A DNA stretch of 64,000 nucleotides from Candidatus Gastranaerophilales bacterium (GTDB lineage Bacteria > Cyanobacteriota > Vampirovibrionia > Gastranaerophilales > Gastranaerophilaceae), in the NCBI GenBank assembly GCA_947594025.1, contig CANQDZ010000001.1, positions 124,001 through 188,000 on the forward strand, read 5' to 3'. Position numbers and translations under genes: made by a program. Shown here piece after piece: positions 18,462 to 27,455 of this stretch (position 1 is its first letter; every line of letters begins with the position of its first letter). The notes beneath the pieces were generated by a model, which had not been told where the DNA came from, did no database searches, and saw only the letters and a program-made list of their open reading frames with translations.

Positions 18462-18467
18462 TAAAAT
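18462..18467 (+). promoter_or_regulatory. -10 element of the glyS operon
   Basis: TAAAAT ends exactly 6 bases (AATTCT) before the glyS ATG, leaving no room for a ribosome site. The -35 region is weak (T-rich). The position implies a leaderless message. Confidence 0.4.
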
Positions 18468-18473
18468 AATTCT

Positions 18474-20468
18474 ATGAGCAATTTTTTACTTGAAATATTA
18501 ACACAAGAGCTGCCGTACAAATTTATAGGCGAAGCAATCGACCAGCTTGATAAAGCTTTTAGAAGGGTGTTGGATGAAAATGCTATCAAATATGGTGAAA
18601 TATCGGTTTACGGCACACCGAGAAGACTTGCGGTCATAGTAAAAGATTTACCCCAAAAACAAGATGATATTGAAAAAGATGCAAAAGGGCCTATTTTAAA
18701 TATTGCAAAAAACGATAAAGGGGAGTTGACTCCTGCCGCAATCGGTTTTGCTAAAAAGAACAATGTTGAATTATCTGACTTGTACGAAAAAGATAACTAC
18801 ATTTGGGCAAAAATTAAAATTGCGGGTAAAAATACAAAAGATGTATTAAAAGACAATATCGAAAAAATTATTTTAGGTATGCAGGGTGCGCATTTTATGC
18901 GTTGGAAAGACCTTGATGTTAAATTTTCAAGACCGCTGGAAAATATTGTCGCCTTATTTGATGAAGAAATCCTTGATGTCAAAGTGATAGATAAAACCTC
19001 AACAAACACAACAAGAGGCTTACGTTTTTATCCTGATATTAAAATTAAAAACCCTCTTTCATACGTTGATGAACTTAGGAAAAATCACATTTTGGTTAAT
19101 CAAGAGGAGAGAAAAGCAAAAATTATAGAACTTGCAAACAAAAAAGCTGAAGAAATAAATGCCGTTGTTCATTTCCAAGATGATTTGCTTGATGAGGTTA
19201 CATACCTCACGGAAGCCCCAAAACCTGTTTTGTGCGGTTTTGATAAAAAATATCTTCAAATCCCCGACATTGTAAATGTAACCGTTATGGCGGTTCATCA
19301 AAGATATTTCCCTCTTTACGGAAAAAACGGCAAACTTTTAAACAGCTTTATTACAATGGCAAACTTTGTAAATGATGACACGGAAAGTGTTGAAAACATA
19401 AAAAGAGGAAACCAGAGGGTTGTATGCGCAAGGCTTGAAGACGGCATTTTCTTCTATAAAGAAGATACTAAAGAGCCTTTAATAAACAAAGTTAAAGACC
19501 TGAAAGGTATGACTTTCCAAAGAGGTCTTGGCACTTTGTATGACAAAACTCAAAGGATTTTAGCACTTTGCCCCGATGATGAGGATATTAAAAGGTGTGC
19601 AGCATTATGCAAGGCAGATTTGTCCACAAAGCTTGTTTTTGAATTTACCGAGCTTCAAGGCTTTATAGGTGAAGATTACGCACGCAAAAGCGGCGAAAAA
19701 GAAAACGTTGCAAAAGGCATATCAGAACACTATTTCCCGTTAAATGCAACATCTGAAATTGCACAGAGCAGGGAAGGTCAAATAGTTGGAATTATTGATA
19801 AAATTGATACAATTTGTGCGATATTCTTATCAACACAAGAAAACAAGAAAAAACGTCCTACAGGTTCCAATGACCCGTTAGGCGTAAGACGTGCGGCAAT
19901 AGGTATTTTAAGAACAATACTCGGCACGGATTTAAAAATTGATTTATCTGATTTAATAGAAAAATCAATGGCGCTTACGGCACATGAATTTGGTATTGAA
20001 ATCAAAAAGGAAACAAAACAAGAAATTGAAGACTTCATTATAAACAGACTTATCATTATGCAAAACGGAAAATATGAAGCCGGCGTGCTTGAAGCCGTTG
20101 CAAATTCTAACGCTTCCCCCTTAAGTGATTTAAAAGGTTACTTTGAGCGTGTGGAAAAAACTCTTAAATTAAGCCAAAATATTATAGAAAACGCAAAAAG
20201 AGTTGTTAGAATTCTTCCCAAAGATAAGGCTGATTTTAAAGAAGTAAATGAAAACTTGCTTCATACGGATGAAGAAAAAGAACTATATAATGCCGTAAAC
20301 AAAACAAATACAGTTGATGACTTTGAAGAACTTGCACTGAAAACTTCAAACTTCTTTGAAAAAGTTTTGGTTATGGATAAAGACGAAAACATCAAGGAAA
20401 ATCGTATTGCACTTTTGAACAAGGTTAATTCAAAATTCAAAATGCTTTGTGATTTTTCAAAATTATAA
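18474..20468 (+). CDS. glyS: Glycyl-tRNA synthetase beta subunit
   Basis: Beta subunit of the bacterial alpha2beta2 glycyl-tRNA synthetase, involved in tRNA binding. It starts LLEILTQELPYKFI, has YGTPRRLAVIV, KGPILNIAKN, an HD-type centre (GFIGEDYARKSGE...GISEHYFP) and RPTGSNDPLGVRRAAIGILR, all characteristic. 664 residues is slightly short of the usual 690. The alpha subunit glyQ is not adjacent, so it is encoded elsewhere. First gene of glyS-nusB-ftsY. Confidence 0.95.
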   Translation: MSNFLLEILTQELPYKFIGEAIDQLDKAFRRVLDENAIKYGEISVYGTPRRLAVIVKDLPQKQDDIEKDAKGPILNIAKNDKGELTPAAIGFAKKNNVELSDLYEKDNYIWAKIKIAGKNTKDVLKDNIEKIILGMQGAHFMRWKDLDVKFSRPLENIVALFDEEILDVKVIDKTSTNTTRGLRFYPDIKIKNPLSYVDELRKNHILVNQEERKAKIIELANKKAEEINAVVHFQDDLLDEVTYLTEAPKPVLCGFDKKYLQIPDIVNVTVMAVHQRYFPLYGKNGKLLNSFITMANFVNDDTESVENIKRGNQRVVCARLEDGIFFYKEDTKEPLINKVKDLKGMTFQRGLGTLYDKTQRILALCPDDEDIKRCAALCKADLSTKLVFEFTELQGFIGEDYARKSGEKENVAKGISEHYFPLNATSEIAQSREGQIVGIIDKIDTICAIFLSTQENKKKRPTGSNDPLGVRRAAIGILRTILGTDLKIDLSDLIEKSMALTAHEFGIEIKKETKQEIEDFIINRLIIMQNGKYEAGVLEAVANSNASPLSDLKGYFERVEKTLKLSQNIIENAKRVVRILPKDKADFKEVNENLLHTDEEKELYNAVNKTNTVDDFEELALKTSNFFEKVLVMDKDENIKENRIALLNKVNSKFKMLCDFSKL

Positions 20469-20479
20469 GGAATTAAAAA

Positions 20480-21133
20480 ATGCAGGCAAGAAGAGCGGCA
20501 AGAGAGCTAACTTTAATTTTATTTTCACAATCAGAAGGCAAAATTTTAAAATATCAAAAAGGTGATTATCAAGACATTATTTTAAAATCCGTAAGAACTC
20601 TTATAAGCAATGCCAAAGACGAACTTGAGCTTGTTGTCAGTGAAGTAAATAAAATAAAAAATGAGATAGAAGAATTTGAATCAAACCATGACGACAATCT
20701 TAAACGTCCGATTGATACACAAAATATCCCCGTTAAAATGCCCATGACATCTGACATGACAGGATATATCGACACTATTTTAAATGCGGGTGAAAAATCC
20801 TGTACCGCTCTTGAGATAGCGGAACTTTCAGCTCTTGCGCAAAAGGATGACGTTAAAGCCTACATTGAAAAAGTAGTAACCGCTTTTCAAAAAGAAATTG
20901 AGGCGGTTGATAACACAATTAAAGAGTTATCCGTCGGCTGGAATTTGGACAGATTATTTAAAATTGACAAAAACATATTAAGAATTGCAATTGTGGAATT
21001 ACTTTATGTTAAAGAAGTTCCCCACAAAGTAGTAATTGATGAAGCTGTTGAACTTGCAAAAAAATATTCTACGGATGATTCTCCCTCATTTATAAACGGA
21101 ATACTCGCAAAAGTGGTAAGCTTAAATGTTTAA
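20480..21133 (+). CDS. nusB: Transcription antitermination factor NusB, long form
   Basis: RNA-binding partner of NusE (S10) in rRNA antitermination. The start MQARRAARELTLILFSQSEGK and the end GWNLDRLFKIDKNILRIAIVELLYVKEVPHKVVIDEAVELAKKYS-type helices are standard (read in pieces: ILRIAIVELLY, VVIDEAVELAKKY). At 217 residues it is about 70 longer than E. coli NusB because of a charged insertion around residues 25-120. Cyanobacterial NusB proteins carry a comparable insertion, a useful lineage hint. AAGGAAT precedes the ATG, 11 bases after glyS. Its end overlaps ftsY by 8 bases. Confidence 0.9.
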   Translation: MQARRAARELTLILFSQSEGKILKYQKGDYQDIILKSVRTLISNAKDELELVVSEVNKIKNEIEEFESNHDDNLKRPIDTQNIPVKMPMTSDMTGYIDTILNAGEKSCTALEIAELSALAQKDDVKAYIEKVVTAFQKEIEAVDNTIKELSVGWNLDRLFKIDKNILRIAIVELLYVKEVPHKVVIDEAVELAKKYSTDDSPSFINGILAKVVSLNV

Positions 21134-22037
21134 TTTTTTCAAAAAAAACAGTGACGATTTAAAAACAGTTGTTACAAAAACATCTGAAACACTTGTGAAA
21201 AACATATTGAATTTTGTTTCAGGCAGTGATGAAATAGACGAGCTTGCACTTGAGGAGATTGAAACTAACTTAATCAAAGCAGATTTAGGCGTTGACTTTG
21301 TTGTTGAACTTACGGATAAAATAAGAGAGAGAAAAATTAAACCCTCGAACCTTAAAGATTTTTTGAAAGAAGAATTTAAAACTATCTTAAATGAGGCAGG
21401 AAATTCCGCCCTTAAATATGATGAAAACAGACTTAATATTTATTATGTGGTCGGGATAAACGGTGCAGGTAAAACAACCCTTATAGGCAAGCTTGCAAAT
21501 AAAATGCGTCTTGAAGGGAAAAAGGTTTTAATTGCAGCAGGGGATACTTTTAGAGCAGCTGCCGAAGAACAACTTGAAGTTTGGGCGCAAAGAGCAGGGG
21601 CAGACATTGTAAGACATGATAAAATTGATAGTGCCGCAGTTGTATATGAAGCAATTGAAAAAGCACAAAATGAAAATTATAACGTACTTCTTGTAGATAC
21701 TGCAGGCAGACTCCAGAATAAATTTAATTTAATTGAAGAACTTAAAAAGATAAGGGCGGTAACCGATAAAAAAGCGCCTGGTTGTTTGAGTGAAACAATC
21801 TTGGTGCTTGATGCCAATCTGGGTCAAAACGGGATTTCACAGGCAAAAGTATTTTTAGAAAGCGTAAACGTTACATCATGTGCCATGACAAAGCTTGACG
21901 GTACTGCAAAGGGCGGAGTTATTTTAGGTGTTGCAAAAGAATTTAAACTCCCGACAAAGCTAATCGGAGTGGGTGAAAAAATAGAAGACATACAAGATTT
22001 TGACTCAAACGCTTTTGTTGATGCTCTTTTTAGTTAG
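21126..22037 (+). CDS. ftsY: Signal recognition particle receptor FtsY
   Basis: SRP receptor GTPase that delivers ribosome-nascent chains to the translocon. NG domain only (303 residues), without the long acidic A domain of E. coli. Motifs: P-loop GINGAGKTTLIGKLA (about 115-129), GDTFRAAAEEQLEVWA, DTAGRLQNKFNLIEEL, TKLDGTAKGG and the closing GVGEKIEDIQDF. It overlaps nusB by 8 bases and converges on recN with an 8-base overlap and no terminator between them. Confidence 0.95.
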   Translation: MFNFFKKNSDDLKTVVTKTSETLVKNILNFVSGSDEIDELALEEIETNLIKADLGVDFVVELTDKIRERKIKPSNLKDFLKEEFKTILNEAGNSALKYDENRLNIYYVVGINGAGKTTLIGKLANKMRLEGKKVLIAAGDTFRAAAEEQLEVWAQRAGADIVRHDKIDSAAVVYEAIEKAQNENYNVLLVDTAGRLQNKFNLIEELKKIRAVTDKKAPGCLSETILVLDANLGQNGISQAKVFLESVNVTSCAMTKLDGTAKGGVILGVAKEFKLPTKLIGVGEKIEDIQDFDSNAFVDALFS

Positions 22038-23643
22038 ATGAATTTGATAAAATAAGCTCTTTTGCAAATGCAAGAGATTTTTCGTTCACTTCGCCGTATG
22101 CAATTTGGGCAAGTGCTTCTTGCTTTTTAATATCATCCAGTTTTTGCACCATAATATTTGTTTTTGTGTCTTGGCTTTTTGAAACCCAAAAATACGCATT
22201 TGCGCTTGATGCAATAATTGCCTGATGAGTTACAATAATCACCTGACAAGTTTTAGACAACCTTTTCAAAGAAAGCATAACAGCTTGTGAGGTTTTGCCT
22301 GAAATACCCGTGTCTATTTCATCAAAAATTATTGTTTTTATTTTATCAATGCTTGCAAATACTATCTTTATTGCAAGCATAACTCTTGAAATTTCACCGC
22401 CTGAAGCCACTTTTGACAAAGGTGCCAAATCTTGCGAAACGTTTGTCGTGATTAAAAATTCAACGTCATCAATTCCTCTTTTATTAAACGGGCAGTTGTT
22501 CACGCTAACTTCAAATTTTGCATTTTGAAGTTCAAGAGTTTTGAGCTCGTTTAATATTAACGAAGACAATTTTACTGCGTAACTTTGTCTTATTTCGCTT
22601 ATTTTCTTTGAGAGTTCGTCAATGATTTTGAACAATTCTTCTTTTCTGCTTTCAAGATATTCTATATTATTATCTTTTGTGTCAAGAGTTTTAAGTTCGT
22701 TTGTAAAACCTTCAAGCGCTTCATTCAGATTTTTGCCGTACTTTCTTTTTAATTTTTCAATAAGGCTTATTCTTTCATTTATTTCATCAAGCCTTTGAGG
22801 ATTATCCTCTAAATCTTCGCTGTAGTTTCTAAGCTCGTTGGAAATAGATTTTATCTCCTCCGAGTAGTTAATTAAGTTTTCTTCTATTTCTTTTAATTTT
22901 TCATCCGTGCCTGATACTTTAGAAAGCAGACTTTGAATTTTATAAAGTCCGTCGGTTATATTGATATCATCCCCTGAAAGCCCATAGTAAGCACTCCATG
23001 AAGCTTCCTTAAGCTCTTGAACGTTAGATAAAATATTTAATTCTCTGTTTAATTCTTCTTCTTCATTTTCTGCTATTTCAGCATCTTCTATCTCTTTTAT
23101 TTGGAATTTTAAAAGTTCAATCTGCCTTGAGTTTTGCTCGTTATGACTTGCTGCAAATTCAAGCTTTGAGGACACATCTTTATATTCTCCGTATTTTTCC
23201 TTGTATTCGTCAAGCAGGGTTTTAAATGTGCCGTTTTCTTTTGAAATGTAACTGTCTAAAAGCTCAATATGATATTTTGGCGCAAGATAGGTATATGTTT
23301 GATGTTGAGAGTGAATATCTATAAATTTTTCTCTGTAATTTTTAATTTCATCCAAATTTACAAATGCGCCGTTCACCCTTGGTTTTGTGCCTGTTTGGGT
23401 GATTTCTCTTGAAATTATAACTTCCTTCCCATCGTCTAAATATGAAATTTCAATTAAAGCATTTAGGGAATTATCCTTTATAACGTCTTTTCCCGCTTTT
23501 GCCCCAAAAACAATATCAATCGCCCTTAAAATAATTGTTTTACCCGCACCGGTTTCACCGGTAAACACATTTATTCCTTTTTCAAAATCAACAAAGAGTT
23601 CATCAATAAGGATAAAATTTTTAATATAGAGAGATTTTATCAT
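22030..23643 (-). CDS. recN: DNA repair protein RecN
   Basis: SMC-like ATPase acting in double-strand break repair. N-terminal Walker A GETGAGKTIILRAIDIVFG (about 29-47), central antiparallel coiled-coil region (residues about 150-370, rich in Glu, Lys, Leu), a VASGGEISRVMLAIK signature and Walker B IFDEIDTGISGKT. 537 residues is close to family length. The start overlaps the end of nadK by 4 bases, a common pairing in bacteria. Confidence 0.94.
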   Translation of the reverse strand: MIKSLYIKNFILIDELFVDFEKGINVFTGETGAGKTIILRAIDIVFGAKAGKDVIKDNSLNALIEISYLDDGKEVIISREITQTGTKPRVNGAFVNLDEIKNYREKFIDIHSQHQTYTYLAPKYHIELLDSYISKENGTFKTLLDEYKEKYGEYKDVSSKLEFAASHNEQNSRQIELLKFQIKEIEDAEIAENEEEELNRELNILSNVQELKEASWSAYYGLSGDDINITDGLYKIQSLLSKVSGTDEKLKEIEENLINYSEEIKSISNELRNYSEDLEDNPQRLDEINERISLIEKLKRKYGKNLNEALEGFTNELKTLDTKDNNIEYLESRKEELFKIIDELSKKISEIRQSYAVKLSSLILNELKTLELQNAKFEVSVNNCPFNKRGIDDVEFLITTNVSQDLAPLSKVASGGEISRVMLAIKIVFASIDKIKTIIFDEIDTGISGKTSQAVMLSLKRLSKTCQVIIVTHQAIIASSANAYFWVSKSQDTKTNIMVQKLDDIKKQEALAQIAYGEVNEKSLAFAKELILSNSSN

Positions 23644-24458
23644 TTTTCAGGTTTTTGCCCCCAGTGAAGTTTTTCTCTTAATATATCATAAAATTCTTTT
23701 TTTTCTTCATCAAGTGTAATCAACTTCGCTTTTTTTTCGTATTTTTCAATACTGATTTCACCCTCTACTTCATAAACATTTTGCCCGTCCGCAGTAACAT
23801 AAAACTTATCTAAATCAGACATTTCAATTCTAATTTTATCGGTTGTGTGTATAACAATCGGTCTTACACTTAAAGTGTGAGGACAAATCGGCACAATTGT
23901 AAAAGCATCAATTTTTGGTGATAATACAGGTCCGCCCGCAGACAGATTGTATGCCGTTGAGCCTGTGGGTGTTGATATTATAAGCCCGTCTGCAAGATAA
24001 TTTGAAACAAAGATATCATTTATGTAAAGTTTTAAAATTGATGTTCTTGAAAAAACTTCCCCTTTAATTACAACGTCATTGAGGGCAACAAAAGTTTTTT
24101 TACCGCAGTCAACTTTAAGCATAAGTCTTTCGTCAATTTTGTATTTTTCATTTTTTATTTTTTCAATTACTTTTTTGTAGTCTTTGGGCATCGCTTGTGC
24201 CAGATAGCCGAGTCTTCCAACATTAAAGCCAAATATTTTTATATCAAGAGGCGCACCTGCATCCGCGCATTTTAAAAGTGTGCCGTCTCCGCCTATTGAA
24301 ACAAGAAAATTAACATCTGTTAAATCTGTTGAATTAAGCTCATTTATTTTAAGCAAAAAGGGCTCGCAAAGATTGCTTTCTAATTTCTTTGCAAGATTAT
24401 ATGCCCCTTTTGCGTCAGGGTTATAAATAATACCTGTTTTTTTTAAATTATTTGCCAT
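23640..24458 (-). CDS. nadK: NAD kinase
   Basis: Phosphorylates NAD to NADP. The GGDGTLL motif is at residues 56-62, followed by FGFNVGRLGYLAQ, LNDVVIKGEVFSR and the STPTGSTAYNLSAGGPVL block that binds NAD. The 272 residues match family length. It follows yajQ with a 1-base gap and overlaps recN by 4 bases. Confidence 0.95.
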   Translation of the reverse strand: MANNLKKTGIIYNPDAKGAYNLAKKLESNLCEPFLLKINELNSTDLTDVNFLVSIGGDGTLLKCADAGAPLDIKIFGFNVGRLGYLAQAMPKDYKKVIEKIKNEKYKIDERLMLKVDCGKKTFVALNDVVIKGEVFSRTSILKLYINDIFVSNYLADGLIISTPTGSTAYNLSAGGPVLSPKIDAFTIVPICPHTLSVRPIVIHTTDKIRIEMSDLDKFYVTADGQNVYEVEGEISIEKYEKKAKLITLDEEKKEFYDILREKLHWGQKPEK

Positions 24459-24459
24459 T

Positions 24460-24960
24460 TTATCTATAATTTGTGAATTGGAGAGGAAGATTAATTTCGT
24501 CTTCTTTTCCTCTCAATACTTTAATTACTTCTTGAAGATCGTCTCTGCTTTTGCCTGAAACTCTAACTTGTTCGCCTTGAATTGAGGCTTGAACTTTAAG
24601 CTTGGTGTCTTTTATAATGCCCGTAATTTTTTTGGCATTTTCCTGACTCAAGCCCTTTTTAAGATTAAATATTTGACGAATTTTTCCTCCGAGAGCATTT
24701 TCAACACTTTGAGGGTCTAAAATTTTAATGCTCAAGTTTCTTTTAACCATTTTAGATTGAAGGATATCAACGATATTTCTTAATTTCATATCGTCAGACG
24801 TCGTGATTGTAATAGTTTTGTCGGCATCAAGATTAATTTCGGAATTGGAATCTTTCAGGTCAAATCTGCTTATAAGCTCACGCTTTACTTGGTCCACCGC
24901 GTTTACTAATTCTTGCTTATCAAATTCTGATACGATATCAAAACTGCAATCCTTTGCCAT
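24460..24960 (-). CDS. YajQ-family nucleotide-binding protein
   Basis: DUF520/YajQ protein; some members bind cyclic di-GMP or nucleotides, but the function here is unknown. The sequence begins CSFDIVSEFDKQELVNAVDQVKRE and contains KGLSQENAKKITGIIKDTKLKVQ followed by QVRVSGKSRDDLQEVI, the family core. 166 residues, full length. It lies after rpsU behind a terminator-like hairpin, so its expression is probably a read-through fraction. GGGGGT precedes the ATG by 4 bases. Confidence 0.9.
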   Translation of the reverse strand: MAKDCSFDIVSEFDKQELVNAVDQVKRELISRFDLKDSNSEINLDADKTITITTSDDMKLRNIVDILQSKMVKRNLSIKILDPQSVENALGGKIRQIFNLKKGLSQENAKKITGIIKDTKLKVQASIQGEQVRVSGKSRDDLQEVIKVLRGKEDEINLPLQFTNYR

Positions 24961-24970
24961 TATACCCCCT

Positions 24971-25013
24971 TTAAAATTTTAAAAGGAACTGAAGTTTGCA
25001 TCTTCAGTTCCTT
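24971..25013 (-). terminator. Strong hairpin between rpsU and yajQ
   Basis: AAGGAACTGAAG pairs perfectly with CTTCAGTTCCTT (12 bp, 7-base loop). On the minus strand it is followed by TTTTAAAATTTT. It lies after the rpsU stop and before yajQ, in a place where partial termination would give much more rpsU than yajQ-nadK-recN. Confidence 0.8.
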
Positions 25014-25021
25014 AGCATTTA

Positions 25022-25195
25022 TTAAACATGTCTTTTGCGTGCTGCTTCTGATTTACGTTTTCTTTTTACTGATGGTTTTTCGTAAGTTTCTCTTCTTTTT
25101 ATTTCAGATAGAATGCCTGCTTTTTGAATTTTTTTCTTAAATCTTTTAAGCGCGCTTTCAATATTTTCGTTTTCACGTACTCTAACTTCTGGCAA
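25022..25195 (-). CDS. rpsU: 30S ribosomal protein S21
   Basis: A 57-residue small-subunit protein. Translation from [21 protein letters not shown], then a basic helical region, RRETYEKPS and a [13 protein letters not shown] tail, all typical of S21. The start codon is TTG with a perfect AGGAGG 9 bases upstream; there is no ATG alternative. It has a strong own promoter (25229) and a hairpin terminator downstream. The TTG start with a perfect ribosome site may set a moderate translation rate. Confidence 0.95.
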   Translation of the reverse strand: MPEVRVRENENIESALKRFKKKIQKAGILSEIKRRETYEKPSVKRKRKSEAARKRHV

Positions 25196-25228
25196 TGTTT
25201 TTCACCTCCTTAAAGGTCTTTTTTATGC

Positions 25229-25257
25229 AATATAGCACGATAAAACCTTCTCGTCAA
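25229..25257 (-). promoter_or_regulatory. Promoter of rpsU
   Basis: Minus strand TTGACG, 17 bases, TATATT: one of the best promoters in the window. The 5' leader would be only about 25 bases and holds the AGGAGG site. Confidence 0.75.
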
Positions 25258-25430
25258 GCAATATGAGTATTTACCCGATATCCGTTTTATCTTTTACACT
25301 TATCAAAAACGCGTAAAAATTTAATTTTAATAGCCGCCTTTTAATTAAATGCCCCCTTGCATGCACCTTTATGGCGTTTTTGGGACTTTTCGGGTGTGTA
25401 AATAATTTTAGATTTTTTATACCGCCGCAT

Positions 25431-25460
25431 AAAAAAGACGGCCCTTTTGAGACCGTCTTT
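25431..25460 (-). terminator. Rho-independent terminator after ytxH
   Basis: On the minus strand AAAGACGG and CCGTCTTT form an 8-bp stem around an 11-base loop, and the 3' arm continues into a run of T. It closes the leftward YtxH/DUF948 operon. The roughly 165 bases between it and the rpsU promoter show no gene that I can support. Confidence 0.75.
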
Positions 25461-25477
25461 CATATCTTTTGTTTTAT

Positions 25478-25741
25478 TTATGCTTCTTCTTTTCTTTTGT
25501 CAATCATCTCTTGGATTTTACCAATGATTTCATTTCCTTTTTGCTGCATTTCTTCAAGCGCATCGTCTGCTCTGTCTTGAATATCTTTTACAACATCTTG
25601 TGCTTTTTTGTAAGCTAATTTTGCATTTTCGCTGATAGCTTCACGGGTTTCTTCGCCTGATTGAGGAGCAAGTAAGATGCCTGCAACCGCACCAACTACA
25701 CCACCAATAATGAACCCTGTTACGAATTTTCCAATTGACAT
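25478..25741 (-). CDS. YtxH-domain membrane protein
   Basis: An 87-residue protein. It has one N-terminal Gly-rich membrane helix (FVTGFIIGGVVGAVAGILLA), the APQSGEETR motif right after it, then a charged amphipathic helix with A-K-D repeats. This is the YtxH (general stress/gas-vesicle-like) architecture, function poorly known. A second YtxH gene at 26126 has the closely matching APKKGEETI motif, so the two are paralogues flanking a DUF948 gene in one operon. Confidence 0.85.
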   Translation of the reverse strand: MSIGKFVTGFIIGGVVGAVAGILLAPQSGEETREAISENAKLAYKKAQDVVKDIQDRADDALEEMQQKGNEIIGKIQEMIDKRKEEA

Positions 25742-25767
25742 AATGTTTCCTTTCTTGACTTACGTGC

Positions 25768-26112
25768 TTATTTTCTAAATAGCTTTAATCCAAATTGAAT
25801 ACCATTTGAAAGTCCGCTAAATAAACCTTGTATTTTACCGCCTACTGCAGACATACCGTTTGTAATATTATGAATGGTTTTTTGAATTCTCTCCACATGT
25901 TCTTTCGCAATACCTGACACTTTATTTAATGAAGCAACCGCTTCATTTAACTCTTTAAGCGTAGGTTCTATTTCATTTTGAAGCATTTCGCTTCCTTTTG
26001 TCATTGATTTTGTGAGATCACTCAAATCATATAGCAATTTGATTAAAAATATGGTAATTAAGATAATTGATACTACACTTACCCATATTAAAATAATTAA
26101 ATTGATATCCAT
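25768..26112 (-). CDS. DUF948-like membrane protein
   Basis: A 114-residue protein with an N-terminal membrane helix (LIILIWVSVVSIILITIFLI) and a long amphipathic helix (about 28-85) whose spacing suits DUF948 proteins, which often neighbour YtxH genes in Firmicutes and Cyanobacteria. The function is unknown; a membrane-associated coiled-coil scaffold is a guess. Between the two YtxH genes, gaps 26 and 13 bases. Confidence 0.75.
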   Translation of the reverse strand: MDINLIILIWVSVVSIILITIFLIKLLYDLSDLTKSMTKGSEMLQNEIEPTLKELNEAVASLNKVSGIAKEHVERIQKTIHNITNGMSAVGGKIQGLFSGLSNGIQFGLKLFRK

Positions 26113-26125
26113 TTATTCTCCTTTA

Positions 26126-26434
26126 TTACAAGCAGTATATGTCATGCTCTTTATTTTTTGCATCAGCAAGTTTTTTTGCTTCCTGATTTTCTTTAATTTT
26201 ATTGTATTGTGCTTCCAATTTGCATTTTGCCCGTTCTAAAAGTTCTCTTGCTTTACCCTTTGTTTTTTCAATTTCGGGACCAAACTTTTCTTTTACATTA
26301 CAAGCAAATACTTTAATGTCTTGGATTGTTTCTTCACCTTTTTTTGGCGCAAGAAGTAATCCTGCAACAATACCGCTAAATACACCTATTATGACACCTG
26401 CCATAAAATTTGTGCTTTTATCACCTTTTGACAT
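26126..26434 (-). CDS. YtxH-domain membrane protein
   Basis: A 102-residue protein with a membrane helix FMAGVIIGVFSGIVAGLLLA followed by APKKGEETI and a long Lys/Glu-rich helix. It is paralogous to the protein at 25478, with a longer tail. AAAGGAGAT lies before the ATG. First gene of the three-gene operon. Confidence 0.82.
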   Translation of the reverse strand: MSKGDKSTNFMAGVIIGVFSGIVAGLLLAPKKGEETIQDIKVFACNVKEKFGPEIEKTKGKARELLERAKCKLEAQYNKIKENQEAKKLADAKNKEHDIYCL

Positions 26435-26543
26435 GGGGAAATCTCCTTTAACAATTAACGAGAAAGATTATATCATTTTTTTAAAAATTCATCAATTGTT
26501 TAAAAGGGTAATATTCTTTTTTTACATCTTTTGCTGTAGAAAA

Positions 26544-27236
26544 TTATTTTGTATCTTCGATACTTTGCAGAATTGAAGCTAAATGTTCACTGTCTTCGTG
26601 AGAGTTTTTTAATCTTTTAAGAGCCGCTCTGTCAATTTCAAATATGGTAGTTGTTGGAACTTCATAGTATTCTGCAATTTCGGAACCTGTTTTTGGAATG
26701 CCTCCAAGACCATATTTTTCCATAACAATACATTCTTGTCGAGGAGATAAATCTTTAGAAATAATTTCCGAGATGACATCGGGTGCATCTTTAACAATAA
26801 TTACATCAAGTAAATCGTTTGAATCAACAGGATTTACATCCCTTAAAAATTCGTATTCTTCGCCTTGAGGCTGTTGAACGGCTCTCCTTATATTTCTTTC
26901 GGCGCAAGTTCTGTGTGCTTTTTTATCATTTAAATCAACTCTTTGTGAATATTCCAAAACTTTAAGCATTGCATCCTGGAACAGGTCATCAAATGATGCG
27001 TTAGGGTTTTCCGCAGCCGCTTTTTCAGCTAATTTAGAAGCAAGCAAAGCGTTAGACATAACAAATTCATCGCGGTTCATTTTATTTCTTTCGCTGTTGA
27101 AGTTCCTTTCGGCACTACTTACCGGACTTACGTATACGCCGTCAAGCTCTAAACCTTTAAGTGCTTTAACTTCTCCAAGATTATATTTCTTGCCCGGATT
27201 AGCTGTAAAACTTAAGCCGATTGGATTTAATTTCAT
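26544..27236 (-). CDS. Divergent sigma-70-family factor with N-terminal LSFTAN tag
   Basis: A 230-residue protein. The middle has a sigma region-2-like segment (FDDLFQDAMLKVLEYSQRVDL, about 77-97) and the end has a region-4-like helix-turn-helix: LSPRQECIVMEKYGLGGIPKTGSEIAEYYEVPTTTIFEIDR read in parts (LSPRQECIVMEKYGL; GSEIAEYYEVP; IFEIDRAALKRL). Region 3 is absent and the -10-recognition residues are not clearly conserved. The first 25 residues (LSFTANPGKKYNLGEV) are unlike sigma factors and resemble a tag in the starch-synthase-like protein at 60638. AGGGGG precedes the ATG. A specialised sigma factor or a sigma-derived regulator; no anti-sigma gene is adjacent. Confidence 0.65.
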   Translation of the reverse strand: MKLNPIGLSFTANPGKKYNLGEVKALKGLELDGVYVSPVSSAERNFNSERNKMNRDEFVMSNALLASKLAEKAAAENPNASFDDLFQDAMLKVLEYSQRVDLNDKKAHRTCAERNIRRAVQQPQGEEYEFLRDVNPVDSNDLLDVIIVKDAPDVISEIISKDLSPRQECIVMEKYGLGGIPKTGSEIAEYYEVPTTTIFEIDRAALKRLKNSHEDSEHLASILQSIEDTK

Positions 27237-27455
27237 TTTTTACCCCCTAACTTTTCACCTACAAAACATGAAAATAAAAAACTTTTCCAATTTTGTATAG
27301 TTTTGTAAAGCAACTAAAAAACAGTCTACGCTAAATATACTACATGACTTGTTGAAATAGCAAAAAAAATATTTTGCATGTTTTATACATACAAGCATTA
27401 TTGCAACATCTCAAAAAAAATGTTACGATAAGGAAGCGAGGTTAGAGAAACACAC

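Noticed and set aside
25371-25580. Small + strand open frame in the gap between rpsU and ytxH
   Set aside because: It crosses the terminator hairpin and runs antisense into ytxH; no ribosome site.
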